From: an uncultured Alistipes sp.
Lineage (GTDB): Bacteria; Bacteroidota; Bacteroidia; Bacteroidales; Rikenellaceae
Direction: 5' to 3'
Assembly: GCA_937899895.1 (NCBI GenBank)
Contig: CALBQR010000051.1
Location: 1-19,820 of the forward strand
Length of the DNA stretch: 19,820 nucleotides
This document shows, piece by piece, positions 1 to 7,757 of the stretch. Every line of letters begins with the position of its first letter. The first letter of the stretch is position 1. Position numbers and translations under genes: made by a program. A model generated the notes under the pieces. It was not told where the DNA came from. It did not search any database and was given only the letters and a program-made list of their open reading frames with translations.

Positions 1-689
1 GTAAGTTGAAGGTTGGTGATAAGATGGCAGGTCGCCACGGTAACAAGGGTATCGTTGCCAAGATCGTTCGCGATGAGGATATGCCCTTCCTCGAAGATGG
101 TAGTATTGTGGATATCGTACTGAACCCTCTGGGTGTGCCTTCACGAATGAACCTCGGTCAGATCTACGAGACCGTTCTGGGTTGGGCAGGCCGCGAGCTG
201 GGTGTCAAGTTCGCAACGCCGATTTTCGACGGTGCAACGCTTGATCAGATCAATAAGTACACCGACGAGGCGGGTGTTCCCCGTAGCGGTCGTACCTACC
301 TCTACGATGGTGGCACGGGTGAGCGTTTCGACCAGCCTGCAACCGTAGGTGTGATCTATATGCTGAAACTCGGTCATATGATCGACGACAAGATGCACGC
401 CCGTTCGATCGGTCCCTACTCGCTCATTACGCAGCAGCCTCTGGGTGGTAAGGCCCAGTTTGGTGGTCAGCGTTTTGGTGAGATGGAGGTTTGGGCATTG
501 GAGGCATTCGGTGCAGCCAACATCTTGCAGGAGATCCTTACGATCAAGTCTGACGACGTTATGGGTCGTGCGAAGGCTTACGAGGCGATCGTTAAGGGCG
601 ATAATCTGCCGCCCGCAGGTATCCCCGAATCGCTCAACGTACTGCTGCACGAGCTGCGCGGTTTGGCTATCAGCGTAAAACTCGACTAA
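1..689 (+). CDS. rpoB: RNA polymerase beta subunit, C-terminal part (5' truncated by window)
   Basis: This is the last 228 residues of the beta subunit of RNA polymerase, which with beta' forms the catalytic core. The reading frame is open to the left edge (first full codon at base 3), so the gene begins outside the window. Visible family motifs are GDKMAGRHGNKG near the start of the fragment, whose lysines lie at the active centre in this family, then DIVLNPLGVPSRMN, GQIYE, and the C-terminal clamp motif GGKAQFGGQRFGEMEVWALE, followed by AYEAIVKG and a short conserved tail. The stop TAA is at 687-689. rpoC follows after 49 bases on the same strand, the usual rpoBC arrangement, and no terminator is visible between them. 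Nothing looks broken. The rifampicin-resistance region lies outside the window. Confidence 0.98.
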   Translation, partial: KLKVGDKMAGRHGNKGIVAKIVRDEDMPFLEDGSIVDIVLNPLGVPSRMNLGQIYETVLGWAGRELGVKFATPIFDGATLDQINKYTDEAGVPRSGRTYLYDGGTGERFDQPATVGVIYMLKLGHMIDDKMHARSIGPYSLITQQPLGGKAQFGGQRFGEMEVWALEAFGAANILQEILTIKSDDVMGRAKAYEAIVKGDNLPPAGIPESLNVLLHELRGLAISVKLD

Positions 690-738
690 CGAGCCCAAGC
701 TCAACAACAAACGATAATATATAAAGAAGAGCAAATAT

Positions 739-3700
739 ATGTCATTCAATAAAGACAATAAGAGTACGAACTTCAGCCGAATTACCATCGGTCTGGCATC
801 TCCCGAAGAGATTCTGGAAAATTCGAGCGGCGAGGTCCTCAAACCGGAGACCATCAACTATCGTACCTACAAACCCGAACGCGACGGTCTGTTCTGCGAG
901 CGCATCTTCGGTCCTGTGAAGGACTATGAGTGCCATTGCGGTAAGTACAAGCGTATCCGTTATAAGGGTATCGTCTGCGACCGATGCGGCGTTGAGGTTA
1001 CGGAGAAGAAGGTACGTCGTGAGCGTATGGGCCATATCTCGTTGGTTGTGCCCGTTGTTCATATCTGGTACTTCAAGTCGCTGCCTTCGAAGATCGGTTA
1101 CCTGCTGGGTATCCCCTCGAAGAAGTTGGAGGCGATTATCTACTACGAGCGTTACGTGGTAATTCAGGCCGGTGCCGCTGCCGAGCAGGGCATCGAGAAG
1201 TTGCAGACTCTGGCCGAGAAGGAGTATCTGGACGTATTGGCAGCTCTGCCGAAGGGCAACCAGCAGCTTGACGATAACGATCCGAACAAGTTCATCGCAC
1301 AGATGGGCGCCGAGGCTATCTACACGCTGTTGCAGCAGGTAGATCTCGACTCGATGTCGTATGCACTGCGCCACAAGGCCAGCACCGAGACTTCGCAGCA
1401 GCGTAAGAGCGAGGCTTTGAAGTGCCTGAATGTAATCGAGTCGTTCCGTGCTTCAAATGGTGTGAATAAGCCGGAGTGGATGGTCTTGAAGGTTATCCCC
1501 GTTATTCCTCCCGAACTGCGTCCTCTGGTGCCGCTGGATGGTGGCCGTTTCGCAACCTCGGACCTGAACGATCTGTATCGTCGCGTTATCATCCGTAACA
1601 ACCGTTTGAAGCGACTGATCGAGATCAAGGCCCCCGAAGTTATTTTGCGTAACGAGAAGCGTATGTTGCAGGAGGCTGTCGATTCGCTGTTCGACAACTC
1701 GCGCAAGAGCAATGCCGTTAAGACCGAGAGCAACCGCCCGTTGAAGTCGCTCAGCGACTCGTTGAAGGGTAAGCAGGGTCGTTTCCGTCAGAACCTGCTC
1801 GGTAAGCGTGTCGATTATTCGGCTCGTTCGGTTATCGTCGTAGGTCCCGAATTGAAGATGCACGAGATGGGTATTCCGAAGGATATGGCGGCCGAGCTTT
1901 ACAAGCCGTTCATTATCCGTAAGCTCATCGAGCGCGGCGTGGTTAAGACCGTTAAATCTGCAAAGAAGATCATTGATAGAAAGGATCCCGTAATTTGGGA
2001 TATCTTGGAGAACGTCATCAAGGGTCATCCCGTATTGATGAACCGTGCTCCGACCCTGCACCGTCTGGGTATTCAGGCATTCCAGCCCAAGCTGATCGAG
2101 GGTAAGGCAATGCAGTTGCATCCGCTGTCGTGTACGGCGTTCAACGCGGACTTCGACGGCGACCAGATGGCAGTCCATCTGCCTCTGGGTAACGCAGCTA
2201 TCTTGGAGGCCCAGATGTTGATGCTCGGTTCGCACAACGTCTTGAACCCCGCTAACGGTGCGCCTATTACCGTACCTTCGCAGGATATGGTCCTCGGTCT
2301 GTACTATATCACCAAGCCGAAACCCGGCGCAAAGGGTGAGGGTCTGGTATTCTACGGTCCGGAGGAGGCAATTATCGCCTACAACGAGGGCCGTGCAGCT
2401 CTGCACGCAAAGGTTCGTTGCGTAGTCGATGATATTGACGCAGAGGGCAATCCTATCCGCGAGTTGAAGGAAACCACTATCGGTCGTATCCTCTTCAACC
2501 AGGTTGTTCCTTCGGAGGTTGGCTATATCAACGAGCTGCTGACCAAGCGTTCGCTGCGCGATATCATCGCTGTAGTGATGAAGAAGGCAGGTGCCGATAA
2601 GGTTGCAAACTTCTTGGACGACATCAAGGCTATGGGTTACCGTATGGCATTCCAGGGCGGTCTGTCGTTTAACCTCGATGCAGTGATCATCCCTGAGGAG
2701 AAGGCAAAGCTTGTCCAGAAGGGTTACGAGATGGCTGACGATATCGCCGAGAGCTATAATATGGGTCTTATCACCAACAACGAGCGTTACAACCAGGTTA
2801 TCGACGTTTGGACCAAGATCAACAACGAGCTGACCAAGGCCGTAACCAAGACCTTGACCGAGGATATGGATGGTTTCAACCCCGTCTATATGATGCTGGA
2901 TTCGGGTGCTCGTGGTTCGAAGGAGCAGATTCGTCAGTTGAGCGGTATGCGTGGTCTGATGGCAAAGCCCCAGAAGAGTGGCTCGGAGGGCGGTCAGGTT
3001 ATTGAGAACCCGATTTTGTCGAACTTTAAGGAGGGTCTGTCGGTGTTGGAGTACTTCATTTCGACCCACGGTGCTCGTAAGGGTTTGGCGGATACCGCGT
3101 TGAAGACTGCTGACGCAGGTTACTTGACCCGTCGTCTGGTTGATGTTGCACAGGATGTTATCATCAACGAGGAGGATTGCGGTACGCTGCGTGGTCTGGT
3201 GGCAACGGCTATCAAGAAGAACGAGGACGTAGTCCAGACGCTCTATGAGCGCATCTTGGGTCGCGTGGCTCTGAACGATGTATATCACCCCATCACGGGC
3301 GAGTTGATGGTAGCAGCAGGTCAGGAGATTACCGAGTCGATTGCAGAGGCTATCGAGAAGTCGCCGCTGGAGCAGGTTGAGATCCGTTCGGTTCTGACTT
3401 GCGAGGCTCGCCACGGTGTCTGCGCGAAGTGCTACGGCCGTAACTTGGCTACCGCACGTATGGTTCAGAAGGGTGAGGTTGTCGGCGTTATCGCTGCACA
3501 GTCAATCGGTGAGCCCGGTACCCAGCTGACTCTGCGTACGTTCCACGTCGGTGGTGTTGCAGGTGGTACTACCGTTGAGACCAACGTTATCTCGAAGTAC
3601 GAGGGTCGTTTGGAGATCGACGAGTTGCGTACGGTTAAGACCAAAAATGATAAGGGCGAGGAGGTCAATGTGGTTATCAGCCGCCAGTCGGAGTTCCGCA

Positions 3701-4989
3701 TTGTTAATCCTACTACCGATATCACACTCTATACTCACGCTCTGCCTTATGGTGCAACCCTGTTTATGCAGGATGGTGCCGAGGTTAAGAAGGGCGATCT
3801 GATCTGCGAGTGGGATCCCTATAACGCCGTAATTATCTCGGAGTTCGAGGGTAAGGTTGCATTCGAGAATGTTATCGAGGGTGTTACCTACCGCGACGAG
3901 TCGGATGAGCAGACCGGTCTGCGCGAGAAGGTTGTTATCGAGTCGAAGGACAAGAATAAGAACCCCGTCATCAAGATCGTCGATAAGAGTGGCGTAGAGC
4001 AGAAGCAGTACAACTTGCCCGTTTCGGCGCACATCGTTGTTAAGGAGAACGCCAAGATCAAGGCTGGCGATATCCTGATCAAGATTCCTCGCGTCGTTGG
4101 TAAGGCAGGCGATATCACCGGTGGTCTGCCGCGTGTTACCGAGCTGTTCGAGGCTCGTAACCCGTCGAACCCCGCAATCGTATCGGAGATCGATGGCGAG
4201 ATCACATTCGGCAAGATCAAGCGCGGTAACCGCGAGATCGTAGTAACGTCGAAGGATGGCGATGTTCGCAAGTATCTGGTGCCGCTGTCGCGTCAGATCC
4301 TGGTTCAGGAGAACGACTACGTGAAGGCAGGTATGGCTCTGTCGGACGGTGCAATCACTCCGAGCGACATTCTGCGTATCCTCGGTCCTACCAAGGTTCA
4401 GGAGTATATCGTGAACGAGGTTCAGGATGTATATCGTATGCAGGGTGTAAAGATCAACGACAAGCACTTTGAGGTTATCGTAAGTCAGATGATGAACAAG
4501 GTTCAGATTGAGGATCCGGGTGATACTCGCTTCTTCGAGAACCAGGTAATCGATAAGTGGGAGTTTATGGAGGTCAACGACGAGCTCTACGACAAGGTTG
4601 TTGTTACCGATGCAGGCGACTGCGAGGAGGTACAGCCCGGTCAGATCATCACCGTTCGCCGTCTGCGCGACCTGAACTCGGTACTCAAACGTAAGGATTT
4701 GAAGCTTGTCGAGGTGCGTGAGATCGTTCCCGCAACATCGAGCCAGGTTTTGCAGGGTATCACCCGCGCGGCATTGCAGACTTCGAGCTTTATGTCGGCT
4801 GCATCGTTCCAGGAGACTACGAAGGTACTGAACGAGGCTGCGATTATGGCGAAGAGCGACCCTCTGGCAAACTTGAAGGAGAATGTCATTTGCGGTCATC
4901 TGATCCCCGCAGGTACAGGTATGCGCGACTACGACAATATGGTTGTCGGCTCGCGTGAGGAGTACGAGCAGTTGGCTGCCGCGAAGTAA
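739..4989 (+). CDS. rpoC: RNA polymerase beta' subunit
   Basis: A full-length beta' subunit of 1416 residues, close to the length usual in Bacteroidetes. It carries the catalytic magnesium site NADFDGDQ at residues 469-476, with Asp471, Asp473 and Asp475 as ligands. The N-terminal zinc ribbon uses Cys65, Cys67, Cys80 and Cys83. The second zinc site uses Cys814, Cys888, Cys895 and Cys898, which by my count matches the E. coli numbering. The switch/lid region contains LLGKRVDYSARSVI, the bridge-helix region begins near GARGS at 723-727, and the trigger-loop region contains AAQSIGEPGTQLTLRTFH. The ATG at 739 follows an A-rich leader with AAGAAG a few bases upstream and gives the expected N terminus. 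It is probably cotranscribed with rpoB and ends at the intrinsic terminator at 5013-5050. No intein, split or frameshift is seen. Confidence 0.99.
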   Translation: MSFNKDNKSTNFSRITIGLASPEEILENSSGEVLKPETINYRTYKPERDGLFCERIFGPVKDYECHCGKYKRIRYKGIVCDRCGVEVTEKKVRRERMGHISLVVPVVHIWYFKSLPSKIGYLLGIPSKKLEAIIYYERYVVIQAGAAAEQGIEKLQTLAEKEYLDVLAALPKGNQQLDDNDPNKFIAQMGAEAIYTLLQQVDLDSMSYALRHKASTETSQQRKSEALKCLNVIESFRASNGVNKPEWMVLKVIPVIPPELRPLVPLDGGRFATSDLNDLYRRVIIRNNRLKRLIEIKAPEVILRNEKRMLQEAVDSLFDNSRKSNAVKTESNRPLKSLSDSLKGKQGRFRQNLLGKRVDYSARSVIVVGPELKMHEMGIPKDMAAELYKPFIIRKLIERGVVKTVKSAKKIIDRKDPVIWDILENVIKGHPVLMNRAPTLHRLGIQAFQPKLIEGKAMQLHPLSCTAFNADFDGDQMAVHLPLGNAAILEAQMLMLGSHNVLNPANGAPITVPSQDMVLGLYYITKPKPGAKGEGLVFYGPEEAIIAYNEGRAALHAKVRCVVDDIDAEGNPIRELKETTIGRILFNQVVPSEVGYINELLTKRSLRDIIAVVMKKAGADKVANFLDDIKAMGYRMAFQGGLSFNLDAVIIPEEKAKLVQKGYEMADDIAESYNMGLITNNERYNQVIDVWTKINNELTKAVTKTLTEDMDGFNPVYMMLDSGARGSKEQIRQLSGMRGLMAKPQKSGSEGGQVIENPILSNFKEGLSVLEYFISTHGARKGLADTALKTADAGYLTRRLVDVAQDVIINEEDCGTLRGLVATAIKKNEDVVQTLYERILGRVALNDVYHPITGELMVAAGQEITESIAEAIEKSPLEQVEIRSVLTCEARHGVCAKCYGRNLATARMVQKGEVVGVIAAQSIGEPGTQLTLRTFHVGGVAGGTTVETNVISKYEGRLEIDELRTVKTKNDKGEEVNVVISRQSEFRIVNPTTDITLYTHALPYGATLFMQDGAEVKKGDLICEWDPYNAVIISEFEGKVAFENVIEGVTYRDESDEQTGLREKVVIESKDKNKNPVIKIVDKSGVEQKQYNLPVSAHIVVKENAKIKAGDILIKIPRVVGKAGDITGGLPRVTELFEARNPSNPAIVSEIDGEITFGKIKRGNREIVVTSKDGDVRKYLVPLSRQILVQENDYVKAGMALSDGAITPSDILRILGPTKVQEYIVNEVQDVYRMQGVKINDKHFEVIVSQMMNKVQIEDPGDTRFFENQVIDKWEFMEVNDELYDKVVVTDAGDCEEVQPGQIITVRRLRDLNSVLKRKDLKLVEVREIVPATSSQVLQGITRAALQTSSFMSAASFQETTKVLNEAAIMAKSDPLANLKENVICGHLIPAGTGMRDYDNMVVGSREEYEQLAAAK

Positions 4990-5012
4990 AATTCGTCAGC
5001 GAAACATATTTG

Positions 5013-5050
5013 AAAAAGACCGCGTTCCCGAAAGGGAGCGCGGTTTTTTT
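5013..5050 (+). terminator. Intrinsic terminator of rpoBC
   Basis: An 11-base-pair stem (5019-5029 with 5034-5044) begins ACCGCG, contains one G-T wobble and closes on a GAAA tetraloop. It is followed by a run of seven T residues. It starts about 30 bases after the rpoC stop. The A-run on the left side of the stem means it could also stop transcripts coming from the right. Confidence 0.95.
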
Positions 5051-5058
5051 ATTCAAGA

Positions 5059-5098
5059 GGCAAAATTATTTATATTGTCAATATAGAATTGGCAAAAT
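5059..5098. repeat. Short palindrome flanked by a direct repeat
   Basis: The sequence TATATTGTCAATATA (5071-5085) is a perfect dyad of seven bases on each side of a central T. It sits between two copies of GGCAAAAT at 5059-5066 and 5091-5098. It lies in the non-coding gap between the rpoC terminator and the pgi terminator. Dyads of this kind can be protein-binding sites, but no promoter or gene next to it gives it an obvious job. AT-rich palindromes also arise by chance, so only the structure is supported. Confidence 0.4.
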
Positions 5099-5116
5099 CT
5101 CCGATTTAGACATACT

Positions 5117-5196
5117 CTCGCGGGCACGGTCGAAGGTCGCCACACAGCCCGCGAGTGTGCGTTCGCCGAAGGGCGCCCTGCCAATAATGGCGGGCG
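5117..5196. repeat. GC-rich inverted repeats in the rpoC/pgi convergent gap
   Basis: Two or three neighbouring hairpins are visible. CTCGCGGGC (5117-5125) pairs perfectly with GCCCGCGAG (5147-5155) across a 21-base loop. CGCC (5164-5167) can pair with GGCG (5172-5175). CGCCCTGCCA (5174-5183) pairs with TGGCGGGCG (5188-5196) over an ATAA loop, with one bulged T. The last stem is followed only by TTATTTGTT, so it is at best a weak terminator. The stretch is far more GC-rich than its flanks. No convincing reading frame or RNA family is recognised. It could be a processed 3' end element, a dispersed intergenic repeat, or a relic. Confidence 0.5.
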
Positions 5197-5211
5197 TTAT
5201 TTGTTAAATAT

Positions 5212-5243
5212 AAAAATAAAAAGCCACGCTTTTGGGCGTGGCT
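5212..5243 (-). terminator. Intrinsic terminator of gpsA-pgi
   Basis: Read on the minus strand, AGCCACGC pairs with GCGTGGCT (plus-strand arms 5222-5229 and 5236-5243, loop TTTTGG). The stem is followed by TTTTTATTTTTA. It lies about 40 bases past the pgi stop codon and closes the leftward operon. A short T-run on the other side suggests it may also work for rightward transcripts. Confidence 0.92.
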
Positions 5244-5285
5244 CATTTTTGAATTTTAATTCTGAATTTTGAATTCGAACGTCGG

Positions 5286-6617
5286 TTACAGACGCTCTTT
5301 GATTGCCTTGCTCTCGGCCTCGTAGCCGGGTTTGTCGAGCAGAGCAAACATATTCTTCTTGTAGGCCTCGACACCGGGCTGGTTGAAGGGATTCACACCC
5401 AGAATGTAGCCGCTGATACCGCACGCGCGCTCGAAGAAATAGAGCAGTGCGCCGATATTATATGCGTCAATTACGGGCAGCTCGATGCGGATGTTGGGAA
5501 CACCACCGTCGCAGTGTGCCAACTGAACACCCAACTCGGCCATACGATTAACCTCCGAGATGCGCTTGCCAGCCAAGAAATTCAGACCGTCGAGGTTCTC
5601 CTCGTAGCTCTCGATTACGATCGAGTGGTCGGGCTTGGCAACCGAAATAACGGTCTCCATCAGCATACGCTCACCCTCCTGAATGTACTGGCCCATCGAG
5701 TGCAGGTCGGCTGTCAGCGTTACGCTTGCAGGGAAGATACCCTTGCCCTCCTTGCCTTCGCTCTCGCCGTAGAGCTGCTTCCACCACTCGGCAATGTATT
5801 GTAATTTAGGCTCATAGCTTGCCAAAATCTCGATTTTCTTACCCTCGGCATAGAGTGCGTTGCGCACGGCGGCATACTGTGCTGCGATGTTCTGCTCGTA
5901 GGGTACCTTCTCGTCGGTCGCCTTCTGCATATCCTGCGCACCACGTACCAACGCCTCGATGTCGATACCTGCGGCAGCCAACGGCAACAGACCTACGGGA
6001 GTCAGCACCGAGAAACGACCACCTACATCGTCGGGAATAACGAAGGTGGTGTAGCCCTCCTGTGTAGCGAGAGTTTTGAGTGCGCCACGCGCCTTGTCGG
6101 TTACGGCAACGATACGCTCGGCAGCCTCGGCCTTGCCATAGCGACGCTCCAACTCGGCCTTCAAAATACGGAAAGCGATAGCGGGCTCGGTGGTGGTGCC
6201 CGATTTCGAGATAACAACTACGGCCAGCTCGCGATCCTTAACGGCGTCAAGCAGTTCGTAGGTGTAGTCCTCGCTGATGTTCTGACCTGCAAAGAGAACG
6301 ATCGGCTCTGTGCGGTCGCGTTTGAGCAGCGAGAAAGAGTTGCTCATAGCCTCCAATACGGCCTTTGCGCCCAAGTATGAGCCACCGATACCGATGCAGA
6401 CGATCACTTCGGCCTTTGAACGAAGTTTGTCAGCCGAAGATTTGATTGCTGCAAGTTGCTCGGCATCAATCGACGAGGGAAGTGCTACCCAACCCAAAAA
6501 GTCGTTACCTGCGCCCTTGCCGCTTGCCAGCAGGGCGTTTGAAGCCTCGGCTGCGGCACGCAGTTCGGCACTGACCGTAACGGCAGCTTTCGAGGTGTCT
6601 AATTTAATGAAGTTCAT
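5286..6617 (-). CDS. pgi: Glucose-6-phosphate isomerase
   Basis: A cytoplasmic enzyme of 443 residues interconverting glucose 6-phosphate and fructose 6-phosphate in glycolysis and gluconeogenesis. The length fits the short Bacillus-like PGI form rather than the roughly 550-residue E. coli form. It has two sugar-isomerase (SIS) domains. The first shows IGGSYLGAKA (77-86) and the phosphate-binding SKSGTTTEP (137-145). The family signature DDVGGRFSVLTPVG is at 196-209. Likely catalytic residues are the glutamates in GESEGK (285, 287), His306 in LHSMGQ and Lys420 at the end of the C-terminal signature FNQPGVEAYK. The ATG at 6615-6617 lies 4 bases after the gpsA stop, so the two genes should share one transcript and may be translationally coupled. 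A terminator follows on the minus strand. Confidence 0.98.
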   Translation of the reverse strand: MNFIKLDTSKAAVTVSAELRAAAEASNALLASGKGAGNDFLGWVALPSSIDAEQLAAIKSSADKLRSKAEVIVCIGIGGSYLGAKAVLEAMSNSFSLLKRDRTEPIVLFAGQNISEDYTYELLDAVKDRELAVVVISKSGTTTEPAIAFRILKAELERRYGKAEAAERIVAVTDKARGALKTLATQEGYTTFVIPDDVGGRFSVLTPVGLLPLAAAGIDIEALVRGAQDMQKATDEKVPYEQNIAAQYAAVRNALYAEGKKIEILASYEPKLQYIAEWWKQLYGESEGKEGKGIFPASVTLTADLHSMGQYIQEGERMLMETVISVAKPDHSIVIESYEENLDGLNFLAGKRISEVNRMAELGVQLAHCDGGVPNIRIELPVIDAYNIGALLYFFERACGISGYILGVNPFNQPGVEAYKKNMFALLDKPGYEAESKAIKERL

Positions 6618-6621
6618 CGTG

Positions 6622-7629
6622 TTATATAAGTTTTGTTGTTAATATTTTCATAGCAGTACGAGCCTTCACCTTGCGGTAAAGAATATCATAAACCATATCG
6701 GCAATGGGCATTTCGACACCGAAACGGCTATTGACGTGGCGGATACACTCCGAGGCGAAATAGCCCTCGGCAACCATTCCGAGCTGCAATTGTGCCGCAG
6801 CAACCGAGTGGCCGCGACCGATCATCATACCGAAGCGGCGGTTACGCGAAAAGAGCGAATAGCCCGTAACCAGCAGGTCGCCCAGATAGGCCGAGGCGCG
6901 TGTCTGTCGCTCGGAGGGGTAGGTCTCGGTTACGAAACGCTCCATTTCGATCGAGCAGTTGGCCAAAAGCACGGCGATAAAGTTGTCGCCATAGCCCAAA
7001 CCCGCGGCGATACCGACCGCGATGGCGTAGATATTTTTCAGCACCGTTGCATATTCGATGCCGTAGATGTCGGTCGAAGAGACGGTGCGGATATAGTTTG
7101 TGGAGAATTTGGCGCGCAACACCTCCGAATTATCCTGATCGGTGCAGACTACGGTCAGGTAGGAGAGGTGTTCGAGTGCCACCTCTTCGGCGTGGCAGGG
7201 ACCTGTAACGATGCCGATATGGCTGAACGGGATCTCATAGAAGCGGTTCATATACTCCGCTACGGTCAGATATTCGTCGGGAATGATACCCTTGATCGCC
7301 GAGATAATGAACTTGTCGGAGAGCGATTCGCGCAAAGGTTCGAGCGTCTTTTTCAAGAATGCCGAAGGGGTTGCAAGAATGATGATATCGGCCTCACGCA
7401 CAACGTGGTTGATGTCGTCGCTGATGTCGATACGCGCCACGTCGAGCTCTGCATCGCTCAAATATTTCGGATTGTGCTCCTCGTTGATAATACCCTCGGC
7501 AACAACGGGGTTGCTGATGAGCCAGCTGACGCGCTTCTCATTTTCGCAGAGGATCTTTATAATGGCTGTGGCCCAACTGCCGTAACCAATCACGGCACAA
7601 CGGGCGTTAGTATCTAATTTCAAACTCAT
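6622..7629 (-). CDS. gpsA: Glycerol-3-phosphate dehydrogenase [NAD(P)+]
   Basis: A 335-residue cytoplasmic enzyme that reduces dihydroxyacetone phosphate to sn-glycerol 3-phosphate, the backbone for membrane phospholipids. The N-terminal Rossmann fold carries GYGSWATA (15-22), where many homologues have GSWGTA. Further family motifs are ILATPSAF (84-91), GPCHAEE (143-149), the putative catalytic Lys198 in VLKNIYAIAVGIAAGLGYGDN, and the substrate-side motif AYLGDLLVTG with SRNRRFG at 261-267. The ATG at 7627-7629 is the only start giving a complete Rossmann strand. A Bacteroidetes-type -7 box lies about 25 bases upstream. It is the first gene of a leftward pair with pgi, linking glycolytic triose phosphate to lipid supply. 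No oddities are seen. Confidence 0.97.
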   Translation of the reverse strand: MSLKLDTNARCAVIGYGSWATAIIKILCENEKRVSWLISNPVVAEGIINEEHNPKYLSDAELDVARIDISDDINHVVREADIIILATPSAFLKKTLEPLRESLSDKFIISAIKGIIPDEYLTVAEYMNRFYEIPFSHIGIVTGPCHAEEVALEHLSYLTVVCTDQDNSEVLRAKFSTNYIRTVSSTDIYGIEYATVLKNIYAIAVGIAAGLGYGDNFIAVLLANCSIEMERFVTETYPSERQTRASAYLGDLLVTGYSLFSRNRRFGMMIGRGHSVAAAQLQLGMVAEGYFASECIRHVNSRFGVEMPIADMVYDILYRKVKARTAMKILTTKLI

Positions 7630-7653
7630 TACGTGTTAGGAATAAATGTGCTA

Positions 7654-7686
7654 CAAATTTAGAAAAAATTGCGCGAACTATGGCAA
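7654..7686 (-). promoter_or_regulatory. Probable gpsA-pgi promoter
   Basis: On the minus strand the sequence TAAATTTG (plus coordinates 7654-7661) fits the Bacteroidetes primary-sigma -7 consensus TAnnTTTG exactly. A TTG lies about 22 bases further upstream (7684-7686), a slightly loose -33 partner. Transcription would begin near 7648, leaving a leader of roughly 18 bases before the gpsA ATG. It is called from consensus only. Confidence 0.6.
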
Positions 7687-7705
7687 TAATTCGACTACTT
7701 TTTTC

Positions 7706-7713
7706 TACCTTTG
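7706..7713 (+). promoter_or_regulatory. Probable purH-mre operon promoter (-7 box)
   Basis: TACCTTTG is an exact match to the TAnnTTTG -7 element and is identical to the box ahead of the tRNA-Glu gene in this window. No clear TTTG is found at the -33 position, so strength is uncertain. The start of transcription is expected around 7720. That is inside the longest open reading frame of purH and therefore helps to fix the purH start codon downstream at 7758. Confidence 0.7.
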
Positions 7714-7757
7714 CGAGGTATAATAGAATATTCAAAAAAATAAAAAACAATAAAGTC

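Noticed and set aside
1453..3414. A 653-codon open frame on the minus strand opposite rpoC
   Set aside because: It lies wholly opposite a highly conserved gene, its translation is a compositionally odd mix rich in Leu, Gln, Arg and Asp, and it follows from rpoC rarely using codons whose complements are stops. No domain is recognisable.
739..4989. Possible intein, split or insertion in rpoC
   Set aside because: All zinc, magnesium, bridge-helix and trigger-loop motifs are present in order with ordinary spacing, and the length is normal for the phylum.
5061..5068. A perfect minus-strand TAATTTTG -7 box
   Set aside because: Its possible TTTG partner is 24 bases away rather than 19-21, and transcription would run directly into the bidirectional rpoBC terminator 10-20 bases later. 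Most likely chance in AT-rich DNA.
5010..5207. A 65-codon frame starting TTG just after rpoC
   Set aside because: It runs straight through the rpoBC terminator hairpin and the later inverted repeats, has no promoter or good start, and resembles nothing.
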